In this document: in pieces, positions 9,101 to 18,451 of the stretch | Position numbering within the stretch: position 1 is the stretch's first letter | How the letters are laid out: the number at the start of each line of letters is the position of its first letter | Assembly (NCBI RefSeq): GCF_014649695.1 | Contig: NZ_BMTN01000028.1 | Span: forward strand, 1 to 64,000 | Reading direction: 5' to 3' | Origin: Streptomyces kurssanovii | GTDB taxonomy: Bacteria; Actinomycetota; Actinomycetes; Streptomycetales; Streptomycetaceae | Length of the DNA: 64,000 bases | The notes under the pieces: generated by a model | Database searches by the model: none | What the model saw: only the letters and a program-made list of their open reading frames with translations | What the model was told of the DNA's origin: nothing | Position numbers and translations under genes: made by a program

Positions 9101-9939
9101 ACGAAACAGCTGTGTGGCAACGCGCTCTGCCGGAGAATGAGATCGCACAAGAGGCGGAACTCCCGTTCAACGGGGCGCCCTCTAACGACCTCGTGGGCTC
9201 CTGGACAGCGGCCGGTTCCACCGGAACCGTCATGCGCGAGACGACCCCCTACTACAAGCAGGGTCTCCAGCTCTCCACCGGCGCCAAGCTGGTCGAGGCC
9301 GAGGACGCCATCCAACTCGACGGCGTATCCGGCTACGCGGGTACCGCAGGCCCCCTGCTCGACGAGACGGGTTCGTTCACTGTCTCGGCCCGTGTGCGGC
9401 TGAACAGCGTGGGGCTGGCGGGCAAACCGGTCGGCTACCAGGCGCAAGTTGCAGGTCAGCGCCTGGGCGGTGAATCGTCCTGGGCCCTGTGGGCCGTCAA
9501 GGTGGCGCAGGACACGTATCAGTGGAAGTTCACTCGCACCGCTGTGGACACGTCCGGCGGGGTTGTGGAGCAGGCCCAGGTGGCGCAGATGGACGATGTG
9601 GCCACGGTGGGGGAGTGGGTGGATGTGACCGGCGTCTTCGATGCCCAGCGGGCCTGGGACTGGACCGATCCCGCGGATCCGATGAAAACCGAGACGCGCT
9701 ACGGCCAGATCCGCCTGTACGTCGGCAATGCGGCTATCGCCGCAGGCGAGACCTCCGGATTCACCGACGCGCGGCACGGTAGCGGTGAGATGGCTGTCGG
9801 GCGCGGCGCGAAGGCCGGCACGACCGCCAACACTTACCTGCCGGGTGACCTGCAGCAACTACGCATCTGGAGCGGAGCCATGACTACTGAGCAGGTCAGC
9901 AGTCAGGTCCTGCAGGCCGAAGTCCTCTCCACGCTGTAA
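6145..9939 (+). CDS. Secreted multidomain protein with two LamG-like domains
   Basis: 1,264 residues. The N-terminus RRRGMTVVVSVTLLSSMVLP with a following alanine-rich stretch is a Sec signal peptide. Starts at GTG 6145 or GTG 6154 are both possible. Residues 60-280 form the N-terminal domain common to Streptomyces RHS-associated proteins. Residues 330-500 look like a DNRLRE-type wall-anchored beta domain (FDGEYGVGKCGSADGYYCGD). Two concanavalin/LamG jellyroll repeats follow (about 850-1,000 and 1,050-1,250, marked by GSFTVSTWVHM and GSFTVSARVRL). It lies 146 bases upstream of the RHS toxin gene in the same direction, a frequent pairing. Probably a cell-surface partner of the toxin. Confidence 0.8.
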   Translation: MGTVGLWRGWPVTGHRRRGMTVVVSVTLLSSMVLPVSAAAVAASGAAMKPPAEAQAVTATASSQAAASGEPVEVVSERTAYSTTMANPDGTFTLTQAVAPQRAKAADGSWRAVDATLERRADGTVGPKAAVVDLSFSGGGEGVDLVRLGVGASSMALDWPGTLPAPVLEGATATYPEVFDGVDLKLTATAEGYREVLVVKSAEAAANPALEQVRLAVSAENLEIVPGAGGGLHALDEHGNPVFKGSAGQMWDSAGDETTGGVQPQLLHAAAPFESEPLDGNEPAEDLAHPGEGDNSAILPVQVENDAVTVEPDLSLLRGQETVYPVYIDPPVGLGASERTVISSDGDRFWAFDGEYGVGKCGSADGYYCGDGYVNRMLFEFAPSRLYGKYVLDATFRAYETWSFNCQPYWVDLERTDNISESTRWPGPTQLDQMGDRLVSAGRGEHCDPDQPDSWIEFNDNPDEADENLASTVRAFADGKMSRMTFMLRAKDESEPRAWKRFDDNAELQVTYVPRPGTPTEVGLIPGDGTTIMCNKTESSPLIVTRTDPRVLARVQTQVQPSADEEKGSLQAEFEIERKDTTWVKAMSDYRPRPGWDTDGMLEGMRTPTLSEGKLYRYKARTQSHWAYDGKAGDMFSAYSPYCYFTIDSTAPKAPRITSNGPYSLCTANLCEAAGGPGVMGSFTFLPNTLDGDITGYRYRLQTWSAQQTRVVEVGEPAAGEARGQYTADDVAPSLGGTQTLIVEARDVRNRWGTPAEFVFRADDGEAETGRWRFDDAEPGSTVRTAQDTATEGTVRHHATFYTDGAGWSSQGRRGDTDEALWLDSSNPALQTGYAATSSPPINTGGSFTVSTWVHMTTLPSNGVALSMPGSRTSAFALYYSTHYKAWVFNRTMTDGDTPTYARSIASQQSPPLRVWTHLAGVFDTRGDGNKANDTLQLFVNGRPQQKINLSLVAPNYTPWAANGGLQFGRVVTAGTGGEYFHGLLDETAVWQRALPENEIAQEAELPFNGAPSNDLVGSWTAAGSTGTVMRETTPYYKQGLQLSTGAKLVEAEDAIQLDGVSGYAGTAGPLLDETGSFTVSARVRLNSVGLAGKPVGYQAQVAGQRLGGESSWALWAVKVAQDTYQWKFTRTAVDTSGGVVEQAQVAQMDDVATVGEWVDVTGVFDAQRAWDWTDPADPMKTETRYGQIRLYVGNAAIAAGETSGFTDARHGSGEMAVGRGAKAGTTANTYLPGDLQQLRIWSGAMTTEQVSSQVLQAEVLSTL

Positions 9940-10085
9940 CCCCCCGCCGGGTCTCCCGCCCCTGAATGCCGGGAGACCCGGCCACCGAGCTTTACTTCCC
10001 AGCGCCCTGGCCACGCCACGGAGGGCGCCGACCAGAGCCGACTGCCCTAACGGCGTGTCGGACCGGCCAAGAAGCGGACACGACC

Positions 10086-13000
10086 ATGCATCTCATACCG
10101 CGGCGCCACAGCGCCCGCCGCCCAGCCAGAGGCTGGACCCAGCGCATCGCCGCCCTGACGGGATTCACTCTGCTGCCCGGGCTGCTCGCACCGGTGGCTT
10201 TCGCAGCCGACCTCGACCCGTTGGGCAAGCCGAAGATCACGCACCGGCCCGACAAGGTCACCTCTTTCACCGCCAAGACCGACCCGGAAACCGCCGCTCT
10301 GCTGAAGAAGGCCGCCGCCGCCGAGCGCACCGCCGCGGATCGTGCCGCCAAGGACCAGGACCGCACAGTCACCTGGCCCGCCGCCGGAACAGCAACCCTC
10401 ACCCGCACTGGCGGCAACGCACAAGCGTCCGCCTCACCGGGCCAGCTGCCGCTCACCCTCACCGCCCCTAAGGCGCGCGGCAAGAAGAAGGAAAAGACCG
10501 CCGCCACGCTCACCGCGCGGGTTCTCGACCGGAAGCAGACGGCCCGGCTCGGCATCAAAGGCGTAGCCCTCGCCGTCACCGGCCCCCCGACTGGCGGCAG
10601 GGCACGGCTCGGCATCGACTACTCCGCTTTCGCCTCCGCCTACGGCGGCGACTGGGCCGGCCGCCTCCGGCTGCGGAGCCTGCCCGCCTGCGCCCTCACT
10701 CAGCCTTCCAAGGACAGCTGCCGCATCGGCCCTGTGCTGGCATCGACCAACGAGCGCAAAGACGAGAAGCTCAGCGCAGACCTGTCGTTCGCCCCAGCCG
10801 CGCAGTCCAGCAGCCCAGCCAAGCCTCAGACCCAGAAGAGGCAGGCGGCAGCGGGCCAGACAATGGTGCTGGCCCTGGCGGCCGGCGCGCAGTCCGGCGG
10901 CGGCAACTACAAGGCCACCCCCCTCGCCTCGTCCTCCACGTGGGCATCGGGAGGCTCCGCCGGCACCTTCACATGGTCCCAGCCCCTGCGCGTCCCACCC
11001 GCAGCCGCAGGCCCCAAGCCCACCTTGAACATCTCCTATGACTCGGGCAACGTCGACGGCCGCACCTCCAACACCAACAACCAGGGCAGCCAGATCGGTG
11101 AAGGCTTCGACCTCACCTCCTCCTACGTCGAGCGCAAGTACGGCTCCTGCGAAGACGACGGCCATGACGCCAAGCACGACCAGTGCTGGAAATACGAGAA
11201 CGCCTCCCTCGTCCTCAACGGCAGCGCCACCGAACTGGTCAAGGACGACACCAGCGGCCAGTGGCGCCTGAAGAACGACGACGACTCCAAGGTCATCCAC
11301 GGCACCGGCGCCGGCAACGGCGACGACAACGGCGAGTACTGGACCGTCATCACCGGCGACGGCACCCGCTACACCTTCGGCAAGCACAAGCTCCCAGGCT
11401 GGCGTACCGACGACCCCGCAACGACGGAGACAGACCCCGACGACACCACCGACTCCACCTGGCTCGTGCCCGTGTTCGGCGACGACTCAGGCGAACCCGG
11501 CTACGACAACGGCAGCTCCTTGTCGAGCCGCTCCCTGGTGCAGGCCTGGCGCTGGAACCTTGACTACGTCGTCGACACCCACGGCAACGCCATGTCGTAC
11601 TTCTACGGCAAGGAAACGAACTACTACGCCAAGAACGGCGACACCACCAACAGTGCCTACACTCGCGGCGGCTACCTCAAGCGCATCGAATACGGCCAGC
11701 GCTCCGACAGTATCTACACCGCCCCTGCCGCCCAGAAGATCACCTTCATCTACAAGCAGCGCTGCGACGACGACCGCGACTGCACCTCACTGACCGAAGA
11801 CACCCGCGACAACTGGCCCGACGTCCCCTACGACGCCATCTGCGCCTCCTCCAGCGCCGACTGCGCGTTCAACGTCAGCCCCGCATTCTTCACCCGCTAC
11901 CGCCTGACCACGATCAACACCTACGCCTGGAATGCCGCAGCAGCCCCCGCCGCCCACGCTCACGTCGACACGTGGACACTGCAGCAGAAGTACCTCGACC
12001 CGGGCGACACCGGCGACAGCAGCGACCAGTCCCTGTGGCTCGACGAGATCAAGCACACCGGCAAACACGGCGCCGACCTGTCTCTGGAACCGGTGCGCTT
12101 CACCCACGAATTCCGGTCTAACCGCGTCGACGGCGCAAGCGACAACATCCTCCCCCTCCAGCGCCCGCGCCTGCGGCAGATCACATCCGAGACCGGCGCA
12201 ACCAGCATCATCGACTACATGCCGGCCGACTGCGTCGCAGGGCAGGCCAAACCGAAGGTCGACGAGAACACCAGCCGCTGCTACCCCGTCTACTGGTCAC
12301 CCAACGGGGAAAAGACGCCCATTCTGGACTGGTTCCAGAAGTACCCGGTCAGCGGCGTCCGCACCATCGACGCCGCGGGCGGCTCCGACGCGGTCGTCCA
12401 CACTTACCAGTACAGCGGTGGCGGAGCCTGGCACTACAACGAAGACCCCTTCACCCCCGAGGACGAGCGCACCTGGTCGAACTGGCGCGGCTACGAAAGG
12501 GTCACCCACCTCACCGGTAACGCCGGCTACCCCGACCGGCCGCAGCTGAAGACCGTCACCGTCTACATGCGCGGCATGCACGGCGACCGCGTCCTGGGTT
12601 CGGACGGTAAGACCCCCGACCCGGTCCAGCGCAAGACGACCACAGTGACCGGCATCGCAGCGCCCCTCGCCAATGACTACGAGCGATACGCCGGCGTGAC
12701 CCGCGAGAGCGTCACCTACAACGGCACCACAGAAGTCGGCGGCACGGTCACCGACATCTGGACCAAGAAGACCGCCACCCAGCACAAGTCGTACGCCGAT
12801 ACAGCTGCCTACATGGTCCGCACCGCTGCGACGAAGGAACGCACCACTGTCACCAGCAGTGGCAGCCCCACCAGCCGTAAGCGCACGATCTACTACACCT
12901 ACGACGACCACGGCATGGTCGAAACCGCCGAGGACCGCGGAGACAACGCCGTCACCGGTGACGAAAAGTGCACCCGTAACTGGTACGCCCGCAACACCGA

Positions 13001-16000
13001 CGCAGACGTAGACCCGGACAAGCCATACCTCACCGTGCCGGTCTCACGGACCCGCACCGTCGCCGCCGCCTGCTCCCTGGCCGACAGCAACCTCGACCTG
13101 CCCGCCGACGCCAACCGTCCCGGCGACATCATCTCCGACACCGCCACCATCTACGACGACACAGCCGCCACCGCCTGGTCCGCCTCCAACAAGCCCAGCA
13201 CAGGCGAGCCCGTGTGGACCGGCCGCGCCAAGGGCTACAACACCGAAGGCACGCCCAGCTGGCAGAAGACCGGCACAATCAGCTACGACACCCTGGGGCG
13301 CCCCCTGGTCGTCAAAGACACCAACGGCCTCACCACAGCAACCACCACCTACACGCCAGCGACCGGCGGCCCGCTGACCTCGGTAACGGCCACCAACGCC
13401 AAGGGCCACAAGAGCACCACCACCCGGAACTTCGCCACCGGCGCCACGCTCAAGGTCACCGACGCCAACAACAAGATCACCGAATCCGAGTACGACAGCC
13501 TCGGTCGCATCACCAAGGTCTGGCTCCCCAACCGGCTCAAGGTCCTCGGTGCCACACCGAACTACACCTACGACTACAAAGTCACCAATGCAGCCATGTC
13601 CTGGGTCGCCACCGGCACACTCAAGCCCGACGCATCCGGATACAACACCACCGTCGAGCTCTACGACTCCCTGCTACGCCCGCGCCAGGTCCAAGCGCCC
13701 TCACCACAGGGCGGCCGCCTCATCGGCCTGGCCCAGTACGACGACCGCGGCCTGACCACCAGCACGCAGTCCGACATCTGGGACAACACCGCCGTACCCA
13801 ACGGTGACAACCCCGCCCAGACCGACGGCGGCCAGGCACCCATCCAGACGGACACCACCTACGACGGCGCCAGCCGCGCCATCAAGGCCGTCACCAAGAC
13901 CCGCGGCACACCGCGCTGGACCACCCACACCGCCTACCTCGGCGACACGGTCACAGCCAGCGCCCCCGACGGAGGACAGGCCATCGCGGTCGTCACCAAT
14001 GCGCTCGGCCAGATCATGGAGCGCCGCGAATACGGCAGCCCCCAGCCGACCGGCACCGACTTCACCGCCACCACGTACACATACACTCCGGCCGGACAGC
14101 CGCAGACAATGACCGGCCCGGACAACGCCAAGTGGACGTACAGCTACGACCTCTTCGGTCGCAAGACCAGCATGACGGATCCGGACTCTGGCACGTCCAC
14201 TACCACCTACGACGTCCTCGACCGGATCGACTCCACCACCGACGCCCGCTCCGCCACCCTGGCCTACGCCTACGACGAGCTCGGCCGCAGAACCGGCATG
14301 TGGCAGACCGCTAGGCTCGACGCCAACAAGCTCGCAGCCTGGACCTTCGACACCCTGGCCAAGGGCCAGCAGGACACCGCCGTCCGCTATGAAGGCGGCG
14401 TCAACCAGACCGGCAGCAAGGCCTACACCAAGAAGGTCACCGGCTACGACGGCCTCTACAACGTGACCGGCAGCCAGCTGCTGCTGCCGGCGACGGACCC
14501 GCTCGTCGCGGCAGGCGTCCCCTCAACCCTGTCCTTCACCGCCGGCTACAACGCGGACGGCGGCCTCAATAACGAACGCATGCCGGCCGTCGGCGGACTC
14601 GCTGCCGAAACCGTCGCCTACACCACCAACGCGCTCGGCGGCCACACCAAGACGCAAGGCATCACCGGCTATCTGCAGGGCGCGGCCTTCAGTCCCCAGG
14701 GTGACCTCTCCCAGCACACCCTCGGCATGGACGGCACCTTGTCTGCGGACCAGGCCTACCTCAACTACGAGTACGAGGCCGGAACGCGACGCCTGACCAG
14801 GGCATTCGTCACTGACGACGTCCACGGCTTCATGCCCCAAGAACTCAAGTTCACCCAGGACGACGCCGGCAACGTCACCTCCATCTTCGACGCCACCACT
14901 CAAGGAGGCACCACCAAGGCCGACTACCAGTGCTTCACCTACGACGGCCACCGCCGACTCACCGAAGCCTGGACCCCTAACACCGCCAATTGCGACCCCG
15001 CCATCCGCACGACCTCCAACGTCGGCGGCGCTGCCCCGTACTGGACCTCTTACAGCTACACCGCGGCAGGCCAGCGAGACACAGAGAAGCAGCACAGCAG
15101 CACCGGTGACACCCAGACCGACTACACCTACGGCAGCCCGGCCGGCCAGCCCCACACCCTCATCAGCGCCACCACCGGTACGGCAACCAAGACCTACACG
15201 TACGACAAGACGGGAAACACCCTCACTCGCCCCGGTACCCAGGCGGCCCAGACCTTGACCTGGAACAGCGAAGGCAAGCTGGCCACTGCCACCGAGCCTG
15301 CCGCAGGAACAAAGCCTGCAAGAGCGACCGGCTACCTGTATGACGCCGACGGCGAACTCCTCATCCGCCGCACATCCTCCGGCGACGGCGACACCGTCCT
15401 GTACATGGGCGGCACAGAAGTACGCCTCACGGTGAAGGGCAGCACCAAGACCTTGGCGGGAACGCGCTACTACACCGCCAACGGCCAGACCATCGCCGTC
15501 CGCACCGCGACCAACGGCACCCCTGGCACTGAACTCGCATTCCTTGCCGCCGACCACCACGGCACCTCCAGCATCACCCTCGACGCCACCACCTACGCCG
15601 TCACGAAGCGCTACACCGCCCCCTACGGCACCGAACGCGGACCCAAGACAACGTGGGTCGACGACAAGGGATTCCTCGGCAAATCCGTCGACAACATCAC
15701 TGGCCTCACCCACGTCGGCGCGCGCGAATACGACGCCACCATCGGCCAATTCGTCAGCGTCGACCCCCTCCTCATGCCCGAGCAGCACCAATCGCTGAAC
15801 GGCTACGCCTACGCCAACCACAATCCCGTCACCTTCTCCGACCCCACCGGACTCTGCATGGACCCCGTCGGAAATGGGCACTGCCAGCCCGACGACGGAG
15901 GAAAGAACGGCGGAAAGGTAGACAAGGCCTTCCCCACCAACACCAGCGACGCGGACAACAACGTCTATGAAGACGTGTACGTCGACGGTGCATATACAGA

Positions 16001-16655
16001 TTTCCAGACAGGGACGTACTTTCAAACCCTCGACGTCCCGGGGGAAATGCCGGACGGATTCGAAGAAGCCTTCGCCCGTACCCTCGCTGAGTTGCAGAAC
16101 AAGCGAGATTACGACAACGTGCAAGGAATCCAACTCTTGGCGCTCGCTGGAGCCGGAGCCTGCGAGCAGTACATTGAGTGCACGACAAAACAGCATGGCT
16201 ACTTCGTTTTCTACCTCTTCAACACCCCTGATTTTGTCGAATCGATGGTGGGCGTAGATGGAGGAGGTCTGGCCGCTGGGGGTGGGGCCGTCGGGGCCGC
16301 AGGAGCGGCGGCAGGTAAAAAGTCTGGACGTTTGTCTGATCCACTGCCCGACACGACGAAGGGTTTCAACAAGCACTTCATCGGCGCATACGAACAAATC
16401 AGGATGGGCAGGGGTATGGCACAGATTGACCCCAAGACCGGAGAGCAGGCAGTATTTTCAGGAAAAAGAGCTCATGAAAGGCCGTGGAAGGGCGCCCTTG
16501 AGTGGCGCGTACCCGGAGTAACCACTCACAATAGGGCTCGAATTCTAGAGCTCAAACTTCGGGACGGTCGATCGGTCATGGGCTGGACCGTCGATCACTA
16601 CGACACTATTCACAGGTTCAAAGCGCCTCACTTCCCGGACTCCGGCTGGAAGTAG
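10086..16655 (+). CDS. RHS-repeat polymorphic toxin with barnase-like C-terminal domain
   Basis: About 2,189 residues from ATG 10086, chosen because a signal peptide (IAALTGFTLLPGLLAPVAFA) follows it. The body has RHS/YD repeats (YDSLGRITKVW, YDLFGRKTSM, YDELGRRTGMW) that build a shell around a toxic tip. The RHS core ends with GAREYDATIGQFVSVDPLL and NHNPVTFSDPTGLC. The last 100 residues change composition and contain ALEWRVPG, RARILELKLRDGRS and WTVDHYDTIHRF. Barnase family RNases have a catalytic Glu, an Arg in RIL and a His in DHYxT, and all three can be placed here. The next gene is barstar-like, which supports an RNase tip. Contact-dependent killing of neighbours is the usual role. Confidence 0.85.
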   Translation: MHLIPRRHSARRPARGWTQRIAALTGFTLLPGLLAPVAFAADLDPLGKPKITHRPDKVTSFTAKTDPETAALLKKAAAAERTAADRAAKDQDRTVTWPAAGTATLTRTGGNAQASASPGQLPLTLTAPKARGKKKEKTAATLTARVLDRKQTARLGIKGVALAVTGPPTGGRARLGIDYSAFASAYGGDWAGRLRLRSLPACALTQPSKDSCRIGPVLASTNERKDEKLSADLSFAPAAQSSSPAKPQTQKRQAAAGQTMVLALAAGAQSGGGNYKATPLASSSTWASGGSAGTFTWSQPLRVPPAAAGPKPTLNISYDSGNVDGRTSNTNNQGSQIGEGFDLTSSYVERKYGSCEDDGHDAKHDQCWKYENASLVLNGSATELVKDDTSGQWRLKNDDDSKVIHGTGAGNGDDNGEYWTVITGDGTRYTFGKHKLPGWRTDDPATTETDPDDTTDSTWLVPVFGDDSGEPGYDNGSSLSSRSLVQAWRWNLDYVVDTHGNAMSYFYGKETNYYAKNGDTTNSAYTRGGYLKRIEYGQRSDSIYTAPAAQKITFIYKQRCDDDRDCTSLTEDTRDNWPDVPYDAICASSSADCAFNVSPAFFTRYRLTTINTYAWNAAAAPAAHAHVDTWTLQQKYLDPGDTGDSSDQSLWLDEIKHTGKHGADLSLEPVRFTHEFRSNRVDGASDNILPLQRPRLRQITSETGATSIIDYMPADCVAGQAKPKVDENTSRCYPVYWSPNGEKTPILDWFQKYPVSGVRTIDAAGGSDAVVHTYQYSGGGAWHYNEDPFTPEDERTWSNWRGYERVTHLTGNAGYPDRPQLKTVTVYMRGMHGDRVLGSDGKTPDPVQRKTTTVTGIAAPLANDYERYAGVTRESVTYNGTTEVGGTVTDIWTKKTATQHKSYADTAAYMVRTAATKERTTVTSSGSPTSRKRTIYYTYDDHGMVETAEDRGDNAVTGDEKCTRNWYARNTDADVDPDKPYLTVPVSRTRTVAAACSLADSNLDLPADANRPGDIISDTATIYDDTAATAWSASNKPSTGEPVWTGRAKGYNTEGTPSWQKTGTISYDTLGRPLVVKDTNGLTTATTTYTPATGGPLTSVTATNAKGHKSTTTRNFATGATLKVTDANNKITESEYDSLGRITKVWLPNRLKVLGATPNYTYDYKVTNAAMSWVATGTLKPDASGYNTTVELYDSLLRPRQVQAPSPQGGRLIGLAQYDDRGLTTSTQSDIWDNTAVPNGDNPAQTDGGQAPIQTDTTYDGASRAIKAVTKTRGTPRWTTHTAYLGDTVTASAPDGGQAIAVVTNALGQIMERREYGSPQPTGTDFTATTYTYTPAGQPQTMTGPDNAKWTYSYDLFGRKTSMTDPDSGTSTTTYDVLDRIDSTTDARSATLAYAYDELGRRTGMWQTARLDANKLAAWTFDTLAKGQQDTAVRYEGGVNQTGSKAYTKKVTGYDGLYNVTGSQLLLPATDPLVAAGVPSTLSFTAGYNADGGLNNERMPAVGGLAAETVAYTTNALGGHTKTQGITGYLQGAAFSPQGDLSQHTLGMDGTLSADQAYLNYEYEAGTRRLTRAFVTDDVHGFMPQELKFTQDDAGNVTSIFDATTQGGTTKADYQCFTYDGHRRLTEAWTPNTANCDPAIRTTSNVGGAAPYWTSYSYTAAGQRDTEKQHSSTGDTQTDYTYGSPAGQPHTLISATTGTATKTYTYDKTGNTLTRPGTQAAQTLTWNSEGKLATATEPAAGTKPARATGYLYDADGELLIRRTSSGDGDTVLYMGGTEVRLTVKGSTKTLAGTRYYTANGQTIAVRTATNGTPGTELAFLAADHHGTSSITLDATTYAVTKRYTAPYGTERGPKTTWVDDKGFLGKSVDNITGLTHVGAREYDATIGQFVSVDPLLMPEQHQSLNGYAYANHNPVTFSDPTGLCMDPVGNGHCQPDDGGKNGGKVDKAFPTNTSDADNNVYEDVYVDGAYTDFQTGTYFQTLDVPGEMPDGFEEAFARTLAELQNKRDYDNVQGIQLLALAGAGACEQYIECTTKQHGYFVFYLFNTPDFVESMVGVDGGGLAAGGGAVGAAGAAAGKKSGRLSDPLPDTTKGFNKHFIGAYEQIRMGRGMAQIDPKTGEQAVFSGKRAHERPWKGALEWRVPGVTTHNRARILELKLRDGRSVMGWTVDHYDTIHRFKAPHFPDSGWK

Positions 16656-16667
16656 CATTACAATTAT

Positions 16668-16699
16668 GTCGGGGTTCGACTAGCAAGTCGAACCCCGAC
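16668..16699 (+). terminator. Strong hairpin between toxin and immunity genes
   Basis: A 14-bp perfect stem, GTCGGGGTTCGACT with AGTCGAACCCCGAC, closes a four-base loop AGCA. It starts 12 bases after the toxin stop. The run of T expected for a classical terminator is weak. Confidence 0.7.
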
Positions 16700-16746
16700 G
16701 TACGTCTACGGCGCCACAGGAACAGCAAGACGAGAGGGCGGTAAGA

Positions 16747-17523
16747 GTGAATAGCGTTGAGGTGACAGAGAGATACGCTTTGGTTGATGCTGAAACGCAA
16801 ATTCCGTGGCTATATGCCAAGGAGGCTCATGGTCTCTTTCTTTCGCGGGAGAACGGGCATCGCAAGGTGGGCTTCAGCGGACTGCGATTCGCGACAGCCG
16901 ACGGGAAGCTGGCCGCGATTCCGGACGAAGTGGCAATCGCATTCCTGGATTCAGGTGGCAACGTGATCGGGAGGTATGATCTATATGACTTCTCGTTGCA
17001 AGAGGCCGGTGATCACGTGAAATGCGACGAACGTGTTGAATTGCAGGTCACCTTTTATTGCGACGACCTCCTGCCTGGTGCAGAACCTATTTGGGACGCC
17101 GTTCGCAATGGCCGGCTTACAATGACTGGCCTGTGGCACGGACTCGGTGCATCAGAAATGCATGCTTGGCTCTCTGTCGCACTCAATAGGCACCCATTCA
17201 CGTACACATCAGATGCCCCGAGTGGTGTCGTTTATCATGTGGACGGTCGAAATATCAAATGCGAGCAGAGTTTTTATTGCGCCATCGGCGAGTCCGTAAA
17301 TGGCCCAGGCGGATACTTCGGCTGGAATCTTCCAGCGCTGGATGACTGCCTGCGCGGCAATTGGGGGGCGACGGCCCCCTTCACGATCGCGTGGCACCAT
17401 GCTGACGACTCGATGGCTAGATTGTCCTCTGATGTCGACAATGAAAAAAACTATGAAGGTCGATTCGTGGAGTATCTAACGGAGGTATTGGTGGGGCACG
17501 GCGTGAATATTATTCTCGAATAG
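16747..17523 (+). CDS. Barstar-family immunity protein
   Basis: 258 residues in lower-GC DNA. The C-terminal part VVYHVDGRNIKCEQSFYCAI, then GYFGWNLPALDDCLRG and APFTIAWHHAD, follows the barstar fold pattern: a beta strand, the helix bearing the barnase-blocking residues after the YxGxNLxALxDCL-like motif, and a final strand. Residues 1-150 form an extra N-terminal domain of unknown function (ERYALVDAETQIPWLYAKEA). It directly follows the RHS toxin and should neutralise its RNase tip in the cytoplasm. Start GTG 16747 lies downstream of AGAGGGCGGTAAGA. A hairpin lies between toxin and immunity gene, so a separate promoter is likely. Confidence 0.8.
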   Translation: MNSVEVTERYALVDAETQIPWLYAKEAHGLFLSRENGHRKVGFSGLRFATADGKLAAIPDEVAIAFLDSGGNVIGRYDLYDFSLQEAGDHVKCDERVELQVTFYCDDLLPGAEPIWDAVRNGRLTMTGLWHGLGASEMHAWLSVALNRHPFTYTSDAPSGVVYHVDGRNIKCEQSFYCAIGESVNGPGGYFGWNLPALDDCLRGNWGATAPFTIAWHHADDSMARLSSDVDNEKNYEGRFVEYLTEVLVGHGVNIILE

Positions 17524-17531
17524 GTCACTGA

Positions 17532-17639
17532 GGACTTCAGATACGGATCAAAGACGGGCGTATCGACCCGAACACGCAAATCGGTATCGACGTCTTCGGT
17601 GAGGACTGGTTTTCTGATGCCTGTGATTCGCGCGACTGA
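17532..17639 (+). pseudogene. Orphan toxin-tip remnant
   Basis: Immediately after the barstar gene an open frame without a start codon encodes IRIKDGRIDPNTQIGIDVFG followed by EDWFSDA, then stops at 17637-17639. The composition is that of a protein end, and it sits directly before another small gene. In RHS loci displaced toxin tips with their immunity genes commonly lie downstream of the active toxin, and this fits that pattern. The identity of the parent toxin is not known. Confidence 0.4.
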
Positions 17640-18006
17640 CTCCGACTTCCGTGTGTGTCAGATCACCTTTAATACGCTGCTCGAAATCCAGTCGGAGGCG
17701 GAGGAGCGAGGCTTTGCGACTCGGTGGACTTCGATCGACGCACTCCGCAGCCAGGTCAAGGAAGGGGACGTCGTCCTGCAGTCGCTGATGCGCGAAGAAA
17801 GAGGGGGAGCTGTGCGAGCCTACAGATGCCTTCTCCTGTTCTCGGCTGTGGATAGCGGAGATGCGGGCGGAATCGCTACGATCGACCTTGATCCGGTGAG
17901 ATTCGAATCGCTGGATCGGATCGACCGGGCCCCAGATGTCCCGAAAGCGCTGGCTCGAATGTTCTCCCTTGAGATGAGTGGGATTTTAATGGTCTCGAAG
18001 AAATAA
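17617..18006 (+). CDS. Hypothetical small protein, possible immunity protein
   Basis: 129 residues from ATG 17617 (a GTG at 17599 is also possible). Begins MPVIRATDSDFRVCQITFNT and ends SGILMVSKK. It is a mixed alpha/beta protein with a VRAYRCLLLFSA strand. No family recognised. It overlaps the end of the orphan toxin-tip remnant and has the lower GC of this toxin-immunity segment, which suggests it protects against that lost toxin. This is inference from position. Confidence 0.55.
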   Translation: MPVIRATDSDFRVCQITFNTLLEIQSEAEERGFATRWTSIDALRSQVKEGDVVLQSLMREERGGAVRAYRCLLLFSAVDSGDAGGIATIDLDPVRFESLDRIDRAPDVPKALARMFSLEMSGILMVSKK

Positions 18007-18170
18007 TGAGATGCCTTGCAGCTCTGTTTTGCGAGAGCGTCAATTAGAATGATCGGCTCATGGTAGCTGCGTAGGGGATTTCGCCCGGAGAGGGAATCCA
18101 CATGCTGTCGAAGTATGCGGAGTAGGGCCACTTTCTTCAATGAGACCAGTAATCGCAGCCTGATGATCGA

Positions 18171-18209
18171 AGAAGGGTCCGCCGGAAAGTATCTCCGGCA
18201 GGCCCTTCT
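18171..18209. terminator. Hairpin between gene blocks
   Basis: AGAAGGG pairs with CCCTTCT and GCCGGA pairs with TCCGGC around AAGTATC, with a small internal mismatch. It lies in the gap after 18006 and before the gene at 18452. Confidence 0.5.
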
Positions 18210-18451
18210 GGCTTGACGTCAACGTCAGAGGACGACGGCTGCGGCGGGTGGGCCGTCGGGGTAGTCGTCGTTCTGGCCGAGAGCGGTTCCTGAGCTGACC
18301 GCAGGAAGTTCTCGGCCGAAACTCTCGCCCCACCGGGACCAGGTGGTCGCAGTTCTCGGCGACACCCCTTCATCGAAATTGCCAATAAATAGCCAACCGG
18401 GCCGCTAGGTCGTGTCAGGGGAGTGTGTGCGACGTGCAGGAGCAGGTAGGG

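Noticed and set aside
14523-16397. 624-residue frame on the reverse strand
   Set aside because: Covers the RHS toxin gene on the opposite strand; Gly/Val-rich shadow without domain features.
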